Shown here one piece after another: positions 22,106-30,697 of a stretch of 38,251 bases of DNA. This DNA comes from Lysobacterales bacterium (GTDB taxonomy: Bacteria > Pseudomonadota > Gammaproteobacteria > Xanthomonadales > Rhodanobacteraceae), in NCBI GenBank assembly GCA_017305055.1, contig JAFKMZ010000008.1:73739-111989 (forward strand), written 5' to 3'. The stretch's first letter is position 1; every line of letters starts with the position of its first letter. Below the pieces are notes generated by a model that worked only from the letters and a program-made list of their open reading frames with translations, searched no databases and was not told the DNA's origin. The position numbers and the translations under genes were made by a program.

Positions 22106-22468
22106 ATGGTACAGAAACGCAAGCTTCTCTACTGGGAAGGTTCCTCAAAAAAGGACTTCAAAGAGTTCCCAGTTGACGTGCAGAAGGATATGGGGGTGGC
22201 GCTGTTCGTCGTCCAACTCGGTGGCACGCCGGATTCGGCCAAGCCATGGAAGGGGCTGGGCTCCAAGGTGTACGAACTGATGGAGGATTACCGGAGCGAC
22301 ACTTTCCGCGTGGTCTACACCGTACGGTTCGACGACGCGGTGCACGTGCTCCACGCGTTTCAGAAGAAATCCAAGTCCGGCATCGCTACGCCGCAACCGG
22401 ACGTGGAACTGATCGAGAAGCGGCTGAAGGCAGTGCTTGCCCGTTACGGGGCGAGTAGGAGAACGTGA
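22106..22468 (+). CDS. RelE/HigB-like toxin (Gp49 family)
   Basis: 120 residues from ATG 22106. The start LLYWEGSSKKDFKEFPVDVQKDMGVALFVVQLGG and the later FRVVYTVRFDDAVHVLHAFQKKSKSGIATP are the signature of the phage-derived Gp49/HigB group of the RelE/ParE superfamily, which act as ribosome-dependent mRNA endonucleases. The gene order is toxin first, as in higBA. The stop codon shares one base with the antitoxin ATG. The role is plasmid- or island-style stabilisation, or phage defence. Confidence 0.88.
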   Translation: MVQKRKLLYWEGSSKKDFKEFPVDVQKDMGVALFVVQLGGTPDSAKPWKGLGSKVYELMEDYRSDTFRVVYTVRFDDAVHVLHAFQKKSKSGIATPQPDVELIEKRLKAVLARYGASRRT

Positions 22469-22788
22469 TGACTCGCAAAGGCAATCCACATGGCACCGAC
22501 AACGTGTTGCTGGATCTCGGTTTCGACGACGCGGAAGAACTGTCGGCGAAGGCAGCACTCGCGCTTAAGCTCAACGAGGTGATTGATCGACGGGGCCTAA
22601 GCCAGGCCGAGACAGCGGCGATCATCGGCATGACCCAGCCGAAGGTATCGCAGATCCGCCGCTACAAACTCCAGAATATTTCGCTGGAACGGCTGATGCA
22701 GGCGCTGGTGTCACTGGATCAGCGCGTCGAAATCATCGTGCAGCCGGCGCGGCGCACCCATGCGCCCGGTATCTCCGTTGCCGTTTGA
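22468..22788 (+). CDS. HigA-like XRE-family antitoxin
   Basis: 106 residues. ATG 22468 is preferred over GTG 22465 because AGGAG lies six bases before it. A helix-turn-helix is clear (LSQAETAAIIGMTQPKVSQIRR, about residues 45-70), and the DNLLLDLGF-like N-terminus (DNVLLDLGFDDAEEL) is typical of antitoxins partnered with Gp49 toxins. It should neutralise the toxin and autorepress the promoter at 22075-22102. It overlaps the toxin stop by one base (TGATG). Confidence 0.87.
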   Translation: MTRKGNPHGTDNVLLDLGFDDAEELSAKAALALKLNEVIDRRGLSQAETAAIIGMTQPKVSQIRRYKLQNISLERLMQALVSLDQRVEIIVQPARRTHAPGISVAV

Positions 22789-22874
22789 CCATGTCGCGCG
22801 TTGCCGGTACGCCGCACTTGGGCCAGGTTTCGCTCGGACGCTGCACCGTGACGCAAGAGTGCTGAACACCAAGC

Positions 22875-23917
22875 ATGGATGAGGCCGTCGTCGTCTTCTC
22901 GCGGAAAGGGTTGTTCCAGACCCGAATCACTGCGCGTGAGGTGCGTAGTCGGGAACACGCGCGCAAGCTATGGCCTCTGGTGTCTCCTGATGCGTTGAGG
23001 AAGATGGTGACGTGGGTTAGTCCCACTTTTGAGAACGGGAAGCTACGCCGCCGTTCCCATTTTCGGCAGCTTCCCGCCGATCACACGTACAACCTCAGCA
23101 CACACTTCGACGACGAAGAAGGTCGTCGGCAGCGCGCCTTGCAAGAAAGCTCCGAACACCGGCGCGCCAAGGAATTGATCGCCGCAGAGCTTGCGCGGCG
23201 CATGGATGCCGGGCTTGCGATGCCTTGGTCATTCAAGGACGTGGACGCATCGGATTACCCGCTGGAAGGCAACTTGTTGCTCGGCGCCGACAGCGTGGCG
23301 ACCGAACACCCGCTGGAAACTCCTTTCGGCAGTCGGTTCCGGCTTGACGTCGCTGTGCTCGGCCCACCTGTCCAGACGGAACCAATGGTGCTAGGAGGCG
23401 TGGAAATCGAACTTGGGCACGCTTTCGATGGGCGCAAGGCGTTGATCGGCAAGTCGCTCGGCTTCCCGCTCATCTCCATCGACATCACCGAGATAACGCT
23501 GGCCGAACTTACGCCGGAATGGGCGCAGCAGGTATTGACTGCGACCACGCGGAGCCACGAGCAAGGACGCCGGCAGACATATATCTATCTCCACGATCTG
23601 CTGTACCCCCTCTACGCGCAACTTCCGGCGTTCCTCGACAGCGAACAGCGTCACCAGTTCCTGGTATTTGCGGACGATGCCACCTTGCAGAAGCTAGTGC
23701 ACTGGATGAACGTGTTAGCCGACAAGCTGGAGTACCCGAAGGGTACGGTTGCCGTGGCGTTGGTCAACGGAAAAAACGAGCAATCGCGCAAGATGCGGAG
23801 CGCGCGGGACAGTCGTTGGACCAGATTGAAAGGACTTCAACGACCAGCGATGCTTGCGCCTTACGCTTCCACGCCCCAAAGGCCCGGCAGACCTTCAGGC
23901 CCATCGTTTCCACATGA
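22875..23917 (+). CDS. Unrecognised protein with PD-(D/E)xK-like core, requiring a -1 frameshift
   Basis: I do not recognise the family. From ATG 22875 the zero frame is protein-like to VALVNGKNEQ (about residue 302), then turns Arg/Pro-rich (to a stop at 24002). The -1 frame takes over with natural sequence (RAIAQDAERAGQSLDQIERTS) and stops at 23917, exactly where the next gene's ATG overlaps. The switch coincides with the slippery heptamer A AAA AAC (23771-23777), in phase, followed by a GC hairpin. Either the ribosome shifts or one A was lost from a run of seven. Residues about 150-205 (FRLDVAVL, then GGVEIELGHAFDGRKALIGKSLGFPLISIDI) resemble a PD-(D/E)xK or CoiA-like nuclease core; this is inference. 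It is the first gene of a three-gene overlapping operon. Confidence 0.6.
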
Positions 23918-24168
23918 CGATGGCGCGCGTGCTGCTATCGCACACGGATGCGCTCGTTGGATACAAGTATTGCGGTGTGGACAACAACCATCCAGAAGAT
24001 GACGTCTGGGTCGCGCATCGCTGGATTGCGGAGTTGAGCAAGCACACCGAGCATCGTGTGTTGCCAAAGCGGTTGGCCGAGCCGATCAACAGGTTGATCG
24101 CGGTGGTTTCGGATTTACACCGTAGTCACACAGCGGCCACTCAAGAAGTGCGACTCTCCGATGCCTGA
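23914..24168 (+). CDS. Small conserved-looking protein, middle gene of three-gene operon
   Basis: 84 residues from ATG 23914, overlapping the -1-frame stop of the preceding gene (ATGA) and overlapping the following gene by eight bases. The sequence (LSHTDALVGYKYCGVDNNHPEDDVWVAHRWIAELSKHTEHRV) is protein-like, with no recognisable domain or membrane segment. The frame is open further upstream, to about 23854, so I cannot exclude that it continues the preceding protein through a second shift, but the ATGA junction favours a separate, translationally coupled gene. Confidence 0.55.
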   Translation: MTMARVLLSHTDALVGYKYCGVDNNHPEDDVWVAHRWIAELSKHTEHRVLPKRLAEPINRLIAVVSDLHRSHTAATQEVRLSDA

Positions 24169-24871
24169 CATCATCCTGCGGGCAAACACCTGGGCGGAGT
24201 TAAAGGCCAGGCTGGCCGAGTTGGATATCGAGGTTCCCGCACGCTCGGAAGGGCGTAAGCCTTGCCATGTAGAGCGGTACGGCATCGCACACTTGCTGGC
24301 GACGCTGCCGGCGGAACGGCTTTCGTTTCCACTGACGCTTACCCACCGGGACAAACCGGATTTCCTGTTGGCCATGCCCGATGGCGACGACATCGGGATC
24401 GAACATACGGAAGCTGTGCCCGAGAACGTTGCTCGTGCGCAGTTCCTGCGAGGGAAGGGTTCGGGGCCGGATGTTTACTTCATCCTGCACGTTACGCCGG
24501 GTGAACCACGGAAGACAGCCGCGGAACTCAAGCGCGAGATCGAGGCGGATGCGCCCGGTGGCGCTTGGGTCGGCGATTCGCCGGAGCGCGAATGGGCGGT
24601 AGCAATAGCCCACTACGTCAAAGAGAAGTTGCCCAAGGCGACCGCCGATGGGTTTGTTCGATACCGGACCAACTGGCTGATTGTCTATGACAACTGGCCG
24701 GTGCCAACCGTCAGCTATGCCAAGTCCGCAACATACTTGACGCCGCTCCTGATGGAGATGGGCGCCTTTTCGGTATTCGATGTGATCTTTGTCCATGACG
24801 ACTCGCATATGTGCGAGTTTCGTGATGCCCCGGTTAGCCAGACACTGTGGCCACTGCAGACGCCGAAGTAG
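24161..24871 (+). CDS. Unrecognised protein with restriction-nuclease-like motif
   Basis: 236 residues from ATG 24161, overlapping the preceding gene by eight bases. No named family is recognised. Residues about 65-85 (DKPDFLLAMPDGDDIGIEHTEAV) have the D-x(n)-E-x-T arrangement seen in some PD-(D/E)xK-like proteins, where beta strands carry the acidic residues. The remainder (FVRYRTNWLIVYDNWPVPTVSY, FDVIFVHDDSHMCEF) alternates strands and helices, consistent with one globular domain. With the two preceding genes it forms a tight operon inside a defence-rich island, suggesting a conflict role; function is not established. Confidence 0.6.
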   Translation: MPDIILRANTWAELKARLAELDIEVPARSEGRKPCHVERYGIAHLLATLPAERLSFPLTLTHRDKPDFLLAMPDGDDIGIEHTEAVPENVARAQFLRGKGSGPDVYFILHVTPGEPRKTAAELKREIEADAPGGAWVGDSPEREWAVAIAHYVKEKLPKATADGFVRYRTNWLIVYDNWPVPTVSYAKSATYLTPLLMEMGAFSVFDVIFVHDDSHMCEFRDAPVSQTLWPLQTPK

Positions 24872-24967
24872 AAGCCAAGCCTTGCCGGGCCGAGTTTCAA
24901 ACTGTTGCGTCGACGCCGATAGGGCCGCAGGCCATCCTCTGAAACGCTTAGGTTCAAATGCCGGCCC

Positions 24968-26704
24968 TCACGCCAGTCCTGCGACGCCCGCTTCCTGAAA
25001 TCCCCGAGCGAGCAGTGCCGGTCGCAATTCCTCCAGCGCATTGGCCGGTATGCCGAGCCACAGGAGGTTGCGAGCACGGGTTACTGCGACATAGCCGATG
25101 CGCCCAACCTCGGTATCCACGCCGGCCAATAGCGCGTTGGCGTGGTCACGGTTCGCCAGGTACAGCACCGCATCGAGGCTTTCGCCTTTTGCCTGATGAA
25201 CCGTATCCACGCGGACTCGCGCCACGTCATTGTTGGCCGCCAAATCGACCGCAGCGATCAGCGGCGTATTGGGCAAACCTCTGCGCGCGAGCTTATTACC
25301 CAGGTTGTTCGCGCCCGCCAGTCCGTGCTCTTGCTCAATCGTCGCCAACAGCGCCCGTGCCCTTTCCAGTAACTGCGGATGCCATTGCGTGTCCCCGATC
25401 AATGTAACGGCGGGCAGCCCCAAATCCGGGTCGCGGGTGAACGTCCATACGAGCCGGCGCAGTAACCGATCATCTGGGTAGCGCCCAGGCTGCGTGATCC
25501 GTGCGACAAGTCCCTGCGGCGGATTAGCCAGCAAGCCGACGATACAGGCGGCCACTAGTTTGAACGCGCCGAGATAGTCATGATGCCGATCCCGCAGGAT
25601 CGCGGCCTGTGCCAGAGCCTTGACGGTTCCTTGGCCCGGTGCACCTTCATTGCCGGCGAGCCGGTCGGCCATGTCGCGACCTCGACAGAGCACCGCCGAG
25701 CGTTCGATATTCAGGCTGGCGCCTAACACCGCAGCCTGGAATGCGGCGATGAGGTTCTCGCGTTCGGCATTGCGGTAGCGTACGAAGTACGTGCCATGCG
25801 TCGTCTCGGGTGCACCCCGATCGGCGATGTCGGTACGTGTAGAGAGCCTGTTGGCAAGGGCCAGGATCGCTGGTACGGAGCGGTAGTTTCTGGTCAGGCC
25901 GAGACTGTTAACGCCTTGCCGTTCTCCGTACTGCGTCAGGAAAGTCCCGTTCGCACCGGCGAACTCATAGATGCCCTGGTTCGGGTCGCCGATCAGCGAG
26001 ACCTGGCAGCCCGCGTTGATAAACTGCTCGATGATGGCCTGGTGCACCGTGCCGATGTCCTGCGCCTCGTCGATCAGGATATGGGGGTAGCGACGGACCA
26101 GCGCGCGCAAGATGCTGGGCTGATCGTCCAGCACGCGGTGGCACCAGTAGCGCCCGAGGTTGTGAGTGTAGGCACCCACCTGCCCGAGACGGTGGACGAG
26201 ACCCGTCGCATACGCGGTGTCCAGCCTTTGCGTCCTGTCGTTGTCCGCATAGCAGAAGTAGATACGGCCGCGGTCGAAGCCGACCTGCATCTTTGTGATC
26301 TCGCGCGGATACGTGCTGGTCTGGAACTTGAAGCCGTTGAGGAACGCTTCTCCGCCCGTTGCCAGGAATGCGGTCTGCTGCGCGCCCATCGTCCGATAGG
26401 CGTGCGGATGCAGGACATTGCGGGTGATGAATCCGTCCAATGTGTCGATCTCGACGCGATCATGGACGAATCCGCTGGACGCGCCCTGCACTAAGTTCTG
26501 GTACTCCCGCCTGAACGTGTCCACCGCGACATTGGAGAACGAAAGGAGGGCGACGCGGCCACGGTGTTCGCCGAGATGCTGACGCATCTGCGCGAGCCGG
26601 TGCACGGCGGTGAACGTTTTGCCGCTGCCGGCGCAGGCGATCACGGACATCGGCGCGAGCGGCGCGCCGATGATCTGCAACTGCTCGTTGGATACCTGGG
26701 TCAT
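24968..26704 (-). CDS. UvrD/Rep-like helicase, GajB-like partner of OLD nuclease
   Basis: 578 residues from ATG 26704, overlapping the OLD gene stop (ATGA). It is a superfamily-1 helicase with Walker A ACAGSGKT (about residues 23-30), LIDEAQD (motif II), IGDPNQGIYEFAG (motif III), LTRNYRS (motif IV), VDTVHQAKGESLDAV (motif V) and YVAVTRARN (motif VI). It is shorter than chromosomal UvrD, as in the helicases paired with class-2 OLD nucleases such as Gabija GajB. In Gabija, GajB works with GajA against phage DNA. All helicase motifs look intact even though its OLD partner is broken. Convergent with the preceding operon; 96 bases separate them. Confidence 0.85.
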   Translation of the reverse strand: MTQVSNEQLQIIGAPLAPMSVIACAGSGKTFTAVHRLAQMRQHLGEHRGRVALLSFSNVAVDTFRREYQNLVQGASSGFVHDRVEIDTLDGFITRNVLHPHAYRTMGAQQTAFLATGGEAFLNGFKFQTSTYPREITKMQVGFDRGRIYFCYADNDRTQRLDTAYATGLVHRLGQVGAYTHNLGRYWCHRVLDDQPSILRALVRRYPHILIDEAQDIGTVHQAIIEQFINAGCQVSLIGDPNQGIYEFAGANGTFLTQYGERQGVNSLGLTRNYRSVPAILALANRLSTRTDIADRGAPETTHGTYFVRYRNAERENLIAAFQAAVLGASLNIERSAVLCRGRDMADRLAGNEGAPGQGTVKALAQAAILRDRHHDYLGAFKLVAACIVGLLANPPQGLVARITQPGRYPDDRLLRRLVWTFTRDPDLGLPAVTLIGDTQWHPQLLERARALLATIEQEHGLAGANNLGNKLARRGLPNTPLIAAVDLAANNDVARVRVDTVHQAKGESLDAVLYLANRDHANALLAGVDTEVGRIGYVAVTRARNLLWLGIPANALEELRPALLARGFQEAGVAGLA

Positions 26705-28224
26705 GGAGCGGCTTGTTGAACCTGGCAGGCATGGGCGATCGCCTTGCTTATGTAGTCCGGTACCACGCAGGCGGCACCATCGACAAACACCTGTGCCAAG
26801 GCTTGGCCGAAACGGCCTTTCTGCACGTTATTCTGCGGGCGCTCGAACATGCCGCTGAACAGAGCGTGCGCCTTTGCCGCGTCGCCTTCGACAGCGTCGA
26901 CCGCCGCCGAGACCGCTTTGCCGATCTTCGGGTGAAGCTCCGTGAGAGCGGCCAGCATCGCAGTTCGGTTGTCGGCATGTAGCGCCAGGTCGTATTCCAG
27001 CGTCTTGAGTCCGTGGAAGACTTTGACGAAGGTGTCTTCACGTTCCTTCATCTTGGCGGTGTTGTCCGACACGCGCACCGCGTCGCCAGGCGCCGGATAG
27101 AGAGCTTGCGCCTCCCCGCCGCCTTCCGGTTCAGCAGTCGGGTCGGCGTCGGTGATGACTGCCACCGGGATCTTTAATGCCCTTTCGCCGAACAGCGGGA
27201 GGAACGAATCGAAGTTCAATCCTTCGACGCTTATCAGGCTGACGCCATGCGCGCGTAGCTTGTGGCCGCACTTCTCCGCCAGCACGCTTACCAGCATCAA
27301 CTCGGCGGCACCTTCGACGAAGATCACGCGCCGGGCGAAGAACAGTTCGGCACGGGTCACGTCGAGATAGCGCTCCAATTTCTCGCGCTTTCCCTTGTCG
27401 AAGGTGATTGTGCGTGGAAAGAACGTCTCCACGGAATTCCCCGTGTCGACCAAGCAGACCAGACTGTCGAGGTCGGCGATGCTGGCGAAGTTGGGGGAAT
27501 GGCTGGTGACGAACAAGCGCGACGCCAGCCGCTGGAAATCGCTGCCGCTCAAGCCGAGGTCGAGCACCTGGGCAAGCTGCGGGCCGAGCATGCTGTCGTG
27601 GCGGCCCTTGATCGCAGTATGCGTGTTGACGACCGGCTCGTGCTTCTTTAGTTCTTCGTCGAGCTTCTTCAGCGCGTCGTTGATATCTTCGCGTCCCGCG
27701 TCGTCGGCGAGGAGCTGGAACAGGCGTGACAATTGACTGCTGCGGCTGGGCTTGAGTCCCTGCGAAGCGTCCCGCAGCGGCGGCAGATAGACACCGCGCA
27801 AGTTCTCCATCATGTCGGTGGTCAGGCCAAGGTCCTCGTGGTCGCCACACCAGCGCTTGACACGCAGTCAGCCGGTCTTGTCGGCTTCCGAGTAACGGAT
27901 GGAGATATGGGCCTCAAGCTTGCCGGCGTCGCCGGGTCTCAGTGCTGCGAGGAAATCGGCTTCATCGTCCACATCCAGGTCGCGAAAGACGTATCGGAAT
28001 TCGATATCACCCGCTGGAGCCCCACCTTTGGGGCGGTGCATGTCTTCGCCATCCAGTCGAGGGTAGGGTTCGTCGTATCCTGCCAACAGCGCACGCAACG
28101 CGTCGATGACGGCAGTCTTGCCGACGTTGTTGGCCCCGACCAGAACGTTCAATCCGGGCTGGAAGCTCAAATCGACTTTGTGCAACTTTCTGAAATTCGA
28201 TATTTTCAATTGAGCTAGATACAC
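26701..28224 (-). pseudogene. Class-2 OLD family nuclease (GajA-like), interrupted and internally deleted
   Basis: The N-terminal part (ATG 28224 to a TGA at 27868-27870) carries an ABC-type Walker A, GANNVGKTAVIDALRALL. The same frame then continues to 26701 with OLD sequence. The Toprim domain is present (VIFVEGAAELMLVSVLAE, AVITDADPT). Two lesions are visible. A TGA stands where the family would read an arginine-like position (DKTG-stop-LRVKRW). Separately, SGSDFQRLASRL is joined directly to FVTSHSPNFAS at about 27513/27514, so the signature helix and Walker B (EEPEAHLHP type) that lie between them in relatives are missing. At 508 codons it is some 70-90 shorter than usual. A restart at ATG 27813 would make only a Toprim half. 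Probably inactive as an ATP-gated nuclease. Confidence 0.8.
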
Positions 28225-28271
28225 CGACGATCTCCATGTTGGCTACGTCCCTGAATGAGAGGGCGTCGTCT

Positions 28272-30212
28272 CTACGGCCAATCCTCGGGAACCAGTGCAG
28301 GCGGTTTGGTCCAGGGCTCTTCTACCAAAGCAGCCTGGAACCACTGCTCCCGGAGGTTCGCGTGCTCGGTGACGATCAACTGAAAGCCAGGGACGTCTTC
28401 CTGCGTGAACTTCAGCAACAGCTCGAACAGCCGGCGCACCGCATCAAGGTCGGCGTCGGCCTCGGTGTTCTGCACCGAGCCATCAGCGTCCTTATAGACC
28501 TGCTCGGACGGGAAGTAGACCTGGGTCGGTTGGTCGATCAGCAGGAAGCGCGGGATCGGGCGGTTGTTCTGCGCCGCGAACAGATGCAAGGCGAGCAGTG
28601 CCGACAGGTGGTAGGCCAAGTGATTTTCACCGCCACCGGTCCGGCCCATAGGGACCGGACGCTCGGGTCGATCGAAGATGATCGTCAGCTGTGGCAGGTT
28701 GAGACGCGCAGGATAGGGGCCGAATTCGGCGTTGAACTTCTGGATGTACCGCGACACCTGTGCCGATATGTTGTTGAGGATCGAGGTCAGGCGTTCGTTG
28801 CTGTCGTCGGCACCGATCTGTTCCTCCAGTTGCTTCACCTTGTTGCTGAGGCGGCGATTCTCCGCTTCCAGCTTGGCAAGATCCTCGTTCGGGAGGAGTG
28901 TTTCCAAGAACAGGCTGATCCGGCCGACCACACGCGCGGCTGCGTTGTTGCGGGTGCCCATCTGGGCGATGACCTCGTTGGCCGAGATCGCCGCGGACAG
29001 CTCCGCTTCCTTCTGCTTGATGCCGCCCGCGATTTCGTCTGCTTTCCCGGTCAGTTCGGCCAGGTAGGCTTCAAGTTTCGGGCGCTGGCCTGTGGCGATG
29101 CGCAATTCCTTATCGAGCGATGCCAGCTCGTTGAGCAGGACGGTGGCGATCGGGGATTCCAGTGCCAAGTTCCGTTCGCTGAATGGCCATTGCCATTCGC
29201 CGCTGTCGGGATTTTTCGGCAGCGCCTTGATCGAGGCCAGACGATCTATCTGTTCGGCAGCCTCGCTTTCGTAGCCGCCCGCCCGCTTGGCAAATTTGCG
29301 CGCCGCGTCGATCCTGGTCTGGGTGTCTCGGCGATCCTGTCGCAACTGACCCAGTTCTTCTTCCAGAAGCGAAATTCGGCTGCCGTCGTCGTCAGGCACC
29401 GTTTCGGGTTTCCACGACAGCGTCGACCTCAACGTGTCGATGATGCCGTCGGCATTCGGGTTCACATTAGCGTTGCCGATAGCGCCGACCGTCCTTGCTT
29501 CCGAGTAGAGGCCAATGGCTTGTTCGTGCGACGTATCGACGGTATCGCGCGCCTGTTCCAGCTTCTTATTGCTGATCCTCAAGTCCCGCTGTGCCGTGCG
29601 CAGCCTGGATTCCAGCTCGTAGCGGTCGTGGGAGGAAACACCGAGCAGGATTGGCAGCGTGTCGCGAATCGCCTGCGGCTGAAACTGCTCGTTCTGGCGG
29701 TAGAAAAGTTGATCCTTGTTGGCGACCAGTCCTTGCTTCTGGAACAGATAGTAGAACGTGTGTTTGACGTTCGCATCGTAGCTGTCGCGACTGTGTTCGA
29801 GCGCGACATCGGTACGGTTCTCAGGAATACCGAGTAGGCGCGACAGCAGTTCGACGATGCTGTCGTCGTCGGTGTTGACCGCCAAGTCCTTGAACTCGGG
29901 AACCTGCAATTGGACACCCCTTCGCAGCATTGCCGTGCTGCAAGTGGCACCGCCGCCTGGCGGGGTTGGCTTGGCGACCAGCACTTGCTCCTTCTCGAAC
30001 TGGTAGATCACGGCGAACCAAGCCACCTTGTCGCGGATGACGCCTTCGGGGACGTTGAACGTGGAGCGTCCCATGCAGTATTCGATGATGTCTGAGAGCG
30101 CGGACTTGCCGGTGGAGGATCGACCGGTGATGACATTAAGCCCGTCAACCTTGAACCGGAGATCCCGGCGCTGGCCGTCGTGGCTGTAGATGTGGATGGA
30201 ACTGATCTTCAT
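28272..30212 (-). CDS. DUF3732 SMC/ABC-like ATPase of an ABC three-component system
   Basis: 646 residues from ATG 30212, overlapping the middle-component stop (ATGA). There is an N-terminal Walker A, GRSSTGKSALSDIIEYCMG (about residues 31-49), then a long charged coiled-coil region (about residues 205-460: LESRLRTAQRDLRISNKKLEQAR, LEAENRRLSNKVKQLEEQIGA). The ABC signature-like TGGGENHLAYHLSALLALH and a Walker B variant RFLLIDQPTQVYFPS, with Gln after the Asp, follow. This arrangement is the DUF3732 ATPase of ABC-3C conflict systems, where an SMC-like ATPase senses an invader and licenses an effector. It is the third gene of the operon. Confidence 0.85.
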   Translation of the reverse strand: MKISSIHIYSHDGQRRDLRFKVDGLNVITGRSSTGKSALSDIIEYCMGRSTFNVPEGVIRDKVAWFAVIYQFEKEQVLVAKPTPPGGGATCSTAMLRRGVQLQVPEFKDLAVNTDDDSIVELLSRLLGIPENRTDVALEHSRDSYDANVKHTFYYLFQKQGLVANKDQLFYRQNEQFQPQAIRDTLPILLGVSSHDRYELESRLRTAQRDLRISNKKLEQARDTVDTSHEQAIGLYSEARTVGAIGNANVNPNADGIIDTLRSTLSWKPETVPDDDGSRISLLEEELGQLRQDRRDTQTRIDAARKFAKRAGGYESEAAEQIDRLASIKALPKNPDSGEWQWPFSERNLALESPIATVLLNELASLDKELRIATGQRPKLEAYLAELTGKADEIAGGIKQKEAELSAAISANEVIAQMGTRNNAAARVVGRISLFLETLLPNEDLAKLEAENRRLSNKVKQLEEQIGADDSNERLTSILNNISAQVSRYIQKFNAEFGPYPARLNLPQLTIIFDRPERPVPMGRTGGGENHLAYHLSALLALHLFAAQNNRPIPRFLLIDQPTQVYFPSEQVYKDADGSVQNTEADADLDAVRRLFELLLKFTQEDVPGFQLIVTEHANLREQWFQAALVEEPWTKPPALVPEDWP

Positions 30213-30697
30213 GGGCGAATTCCGAAAGTCGTGTAAATGGTCGCCCGGTCGGCGATGCGCGCGAACTCCCTTCCGACGATGCGCGCCACTTTCTGGCAGG
30301 TGACGGTCTCATCGGTCCCTTTGAGGGTTGTGAGTACCTTCTTGGGTACGGTCTGGATGCGACCATCGTCCGCGACGGCGATGCAGCCCCTTTCCATCAG
30401 CAGACCGAGGCCCTCGAAGGCATAGGGCAGCATCTGCGTGACCCTATCGGCGAAGCCCACCACGACCTGCTGGTTCTTCTCCGTGGTCTTGAGCAGGTAA
30501 CTGCGTGGACTGCCGGCGATCACCTCGCGCGAATCCTTGTGCAGGCAAAGGGACAGCACCAGCAGCGATAGCGAGAAGGGCATGCCGCGGGCGTCTTCTT
30601 CCTCATAGCCATGCAGGGCGCGGAACAGGATCAAGCCGCAGAAGGCAGGGTTGAACAGGTTCCGAATCTCGAAGGGGCGCTGATCCCATGGCTTCAT
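30209..30697 (-). CDS. ABC-3C middle component
   Basis: 162 residues from ATG 30697; four-base overlaps at both ends tie it to its neighbours. The N-terminus (RPFEIRNLFNPAFCGLILFRALHGYEE) and the following LPFSLSLLVLSLCLH-like helix (MPFSLSLLVLSLCLHKDSR) match the 'three component ABC system middle component' family, small helical proteins with a C-terminal wing-like part (KKVLTTLKGTDE). It is thought to couple the ATPase to the effector-bearing component. Placement between the DUF3732 ATPase and the CTD protein is the diagnostic order. Confidence 0.82.
   Translation of the reverse strand: MKPWDQRPFEIRNLFNPAFCGLILFRALHGYEEEDARGMPFSLSLLVLSLCLHKDSREVIAGSPRSYLLKTTEKNQQVVVGFADRVTQMLPYAFEGLGLLMERGCIAVADDGRIQTVPKKVLTTLKGTDETVTCQKVARIVGREFARIADRATIYTTFGIRP

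Noticed and set aside
28236-29837. 533-codon plus-strand open frame opposite the DUF3732 ATPase.
   Set aside because: No recognisable domain, and the opposite strand has clear Walker motifs; antisense shadow.
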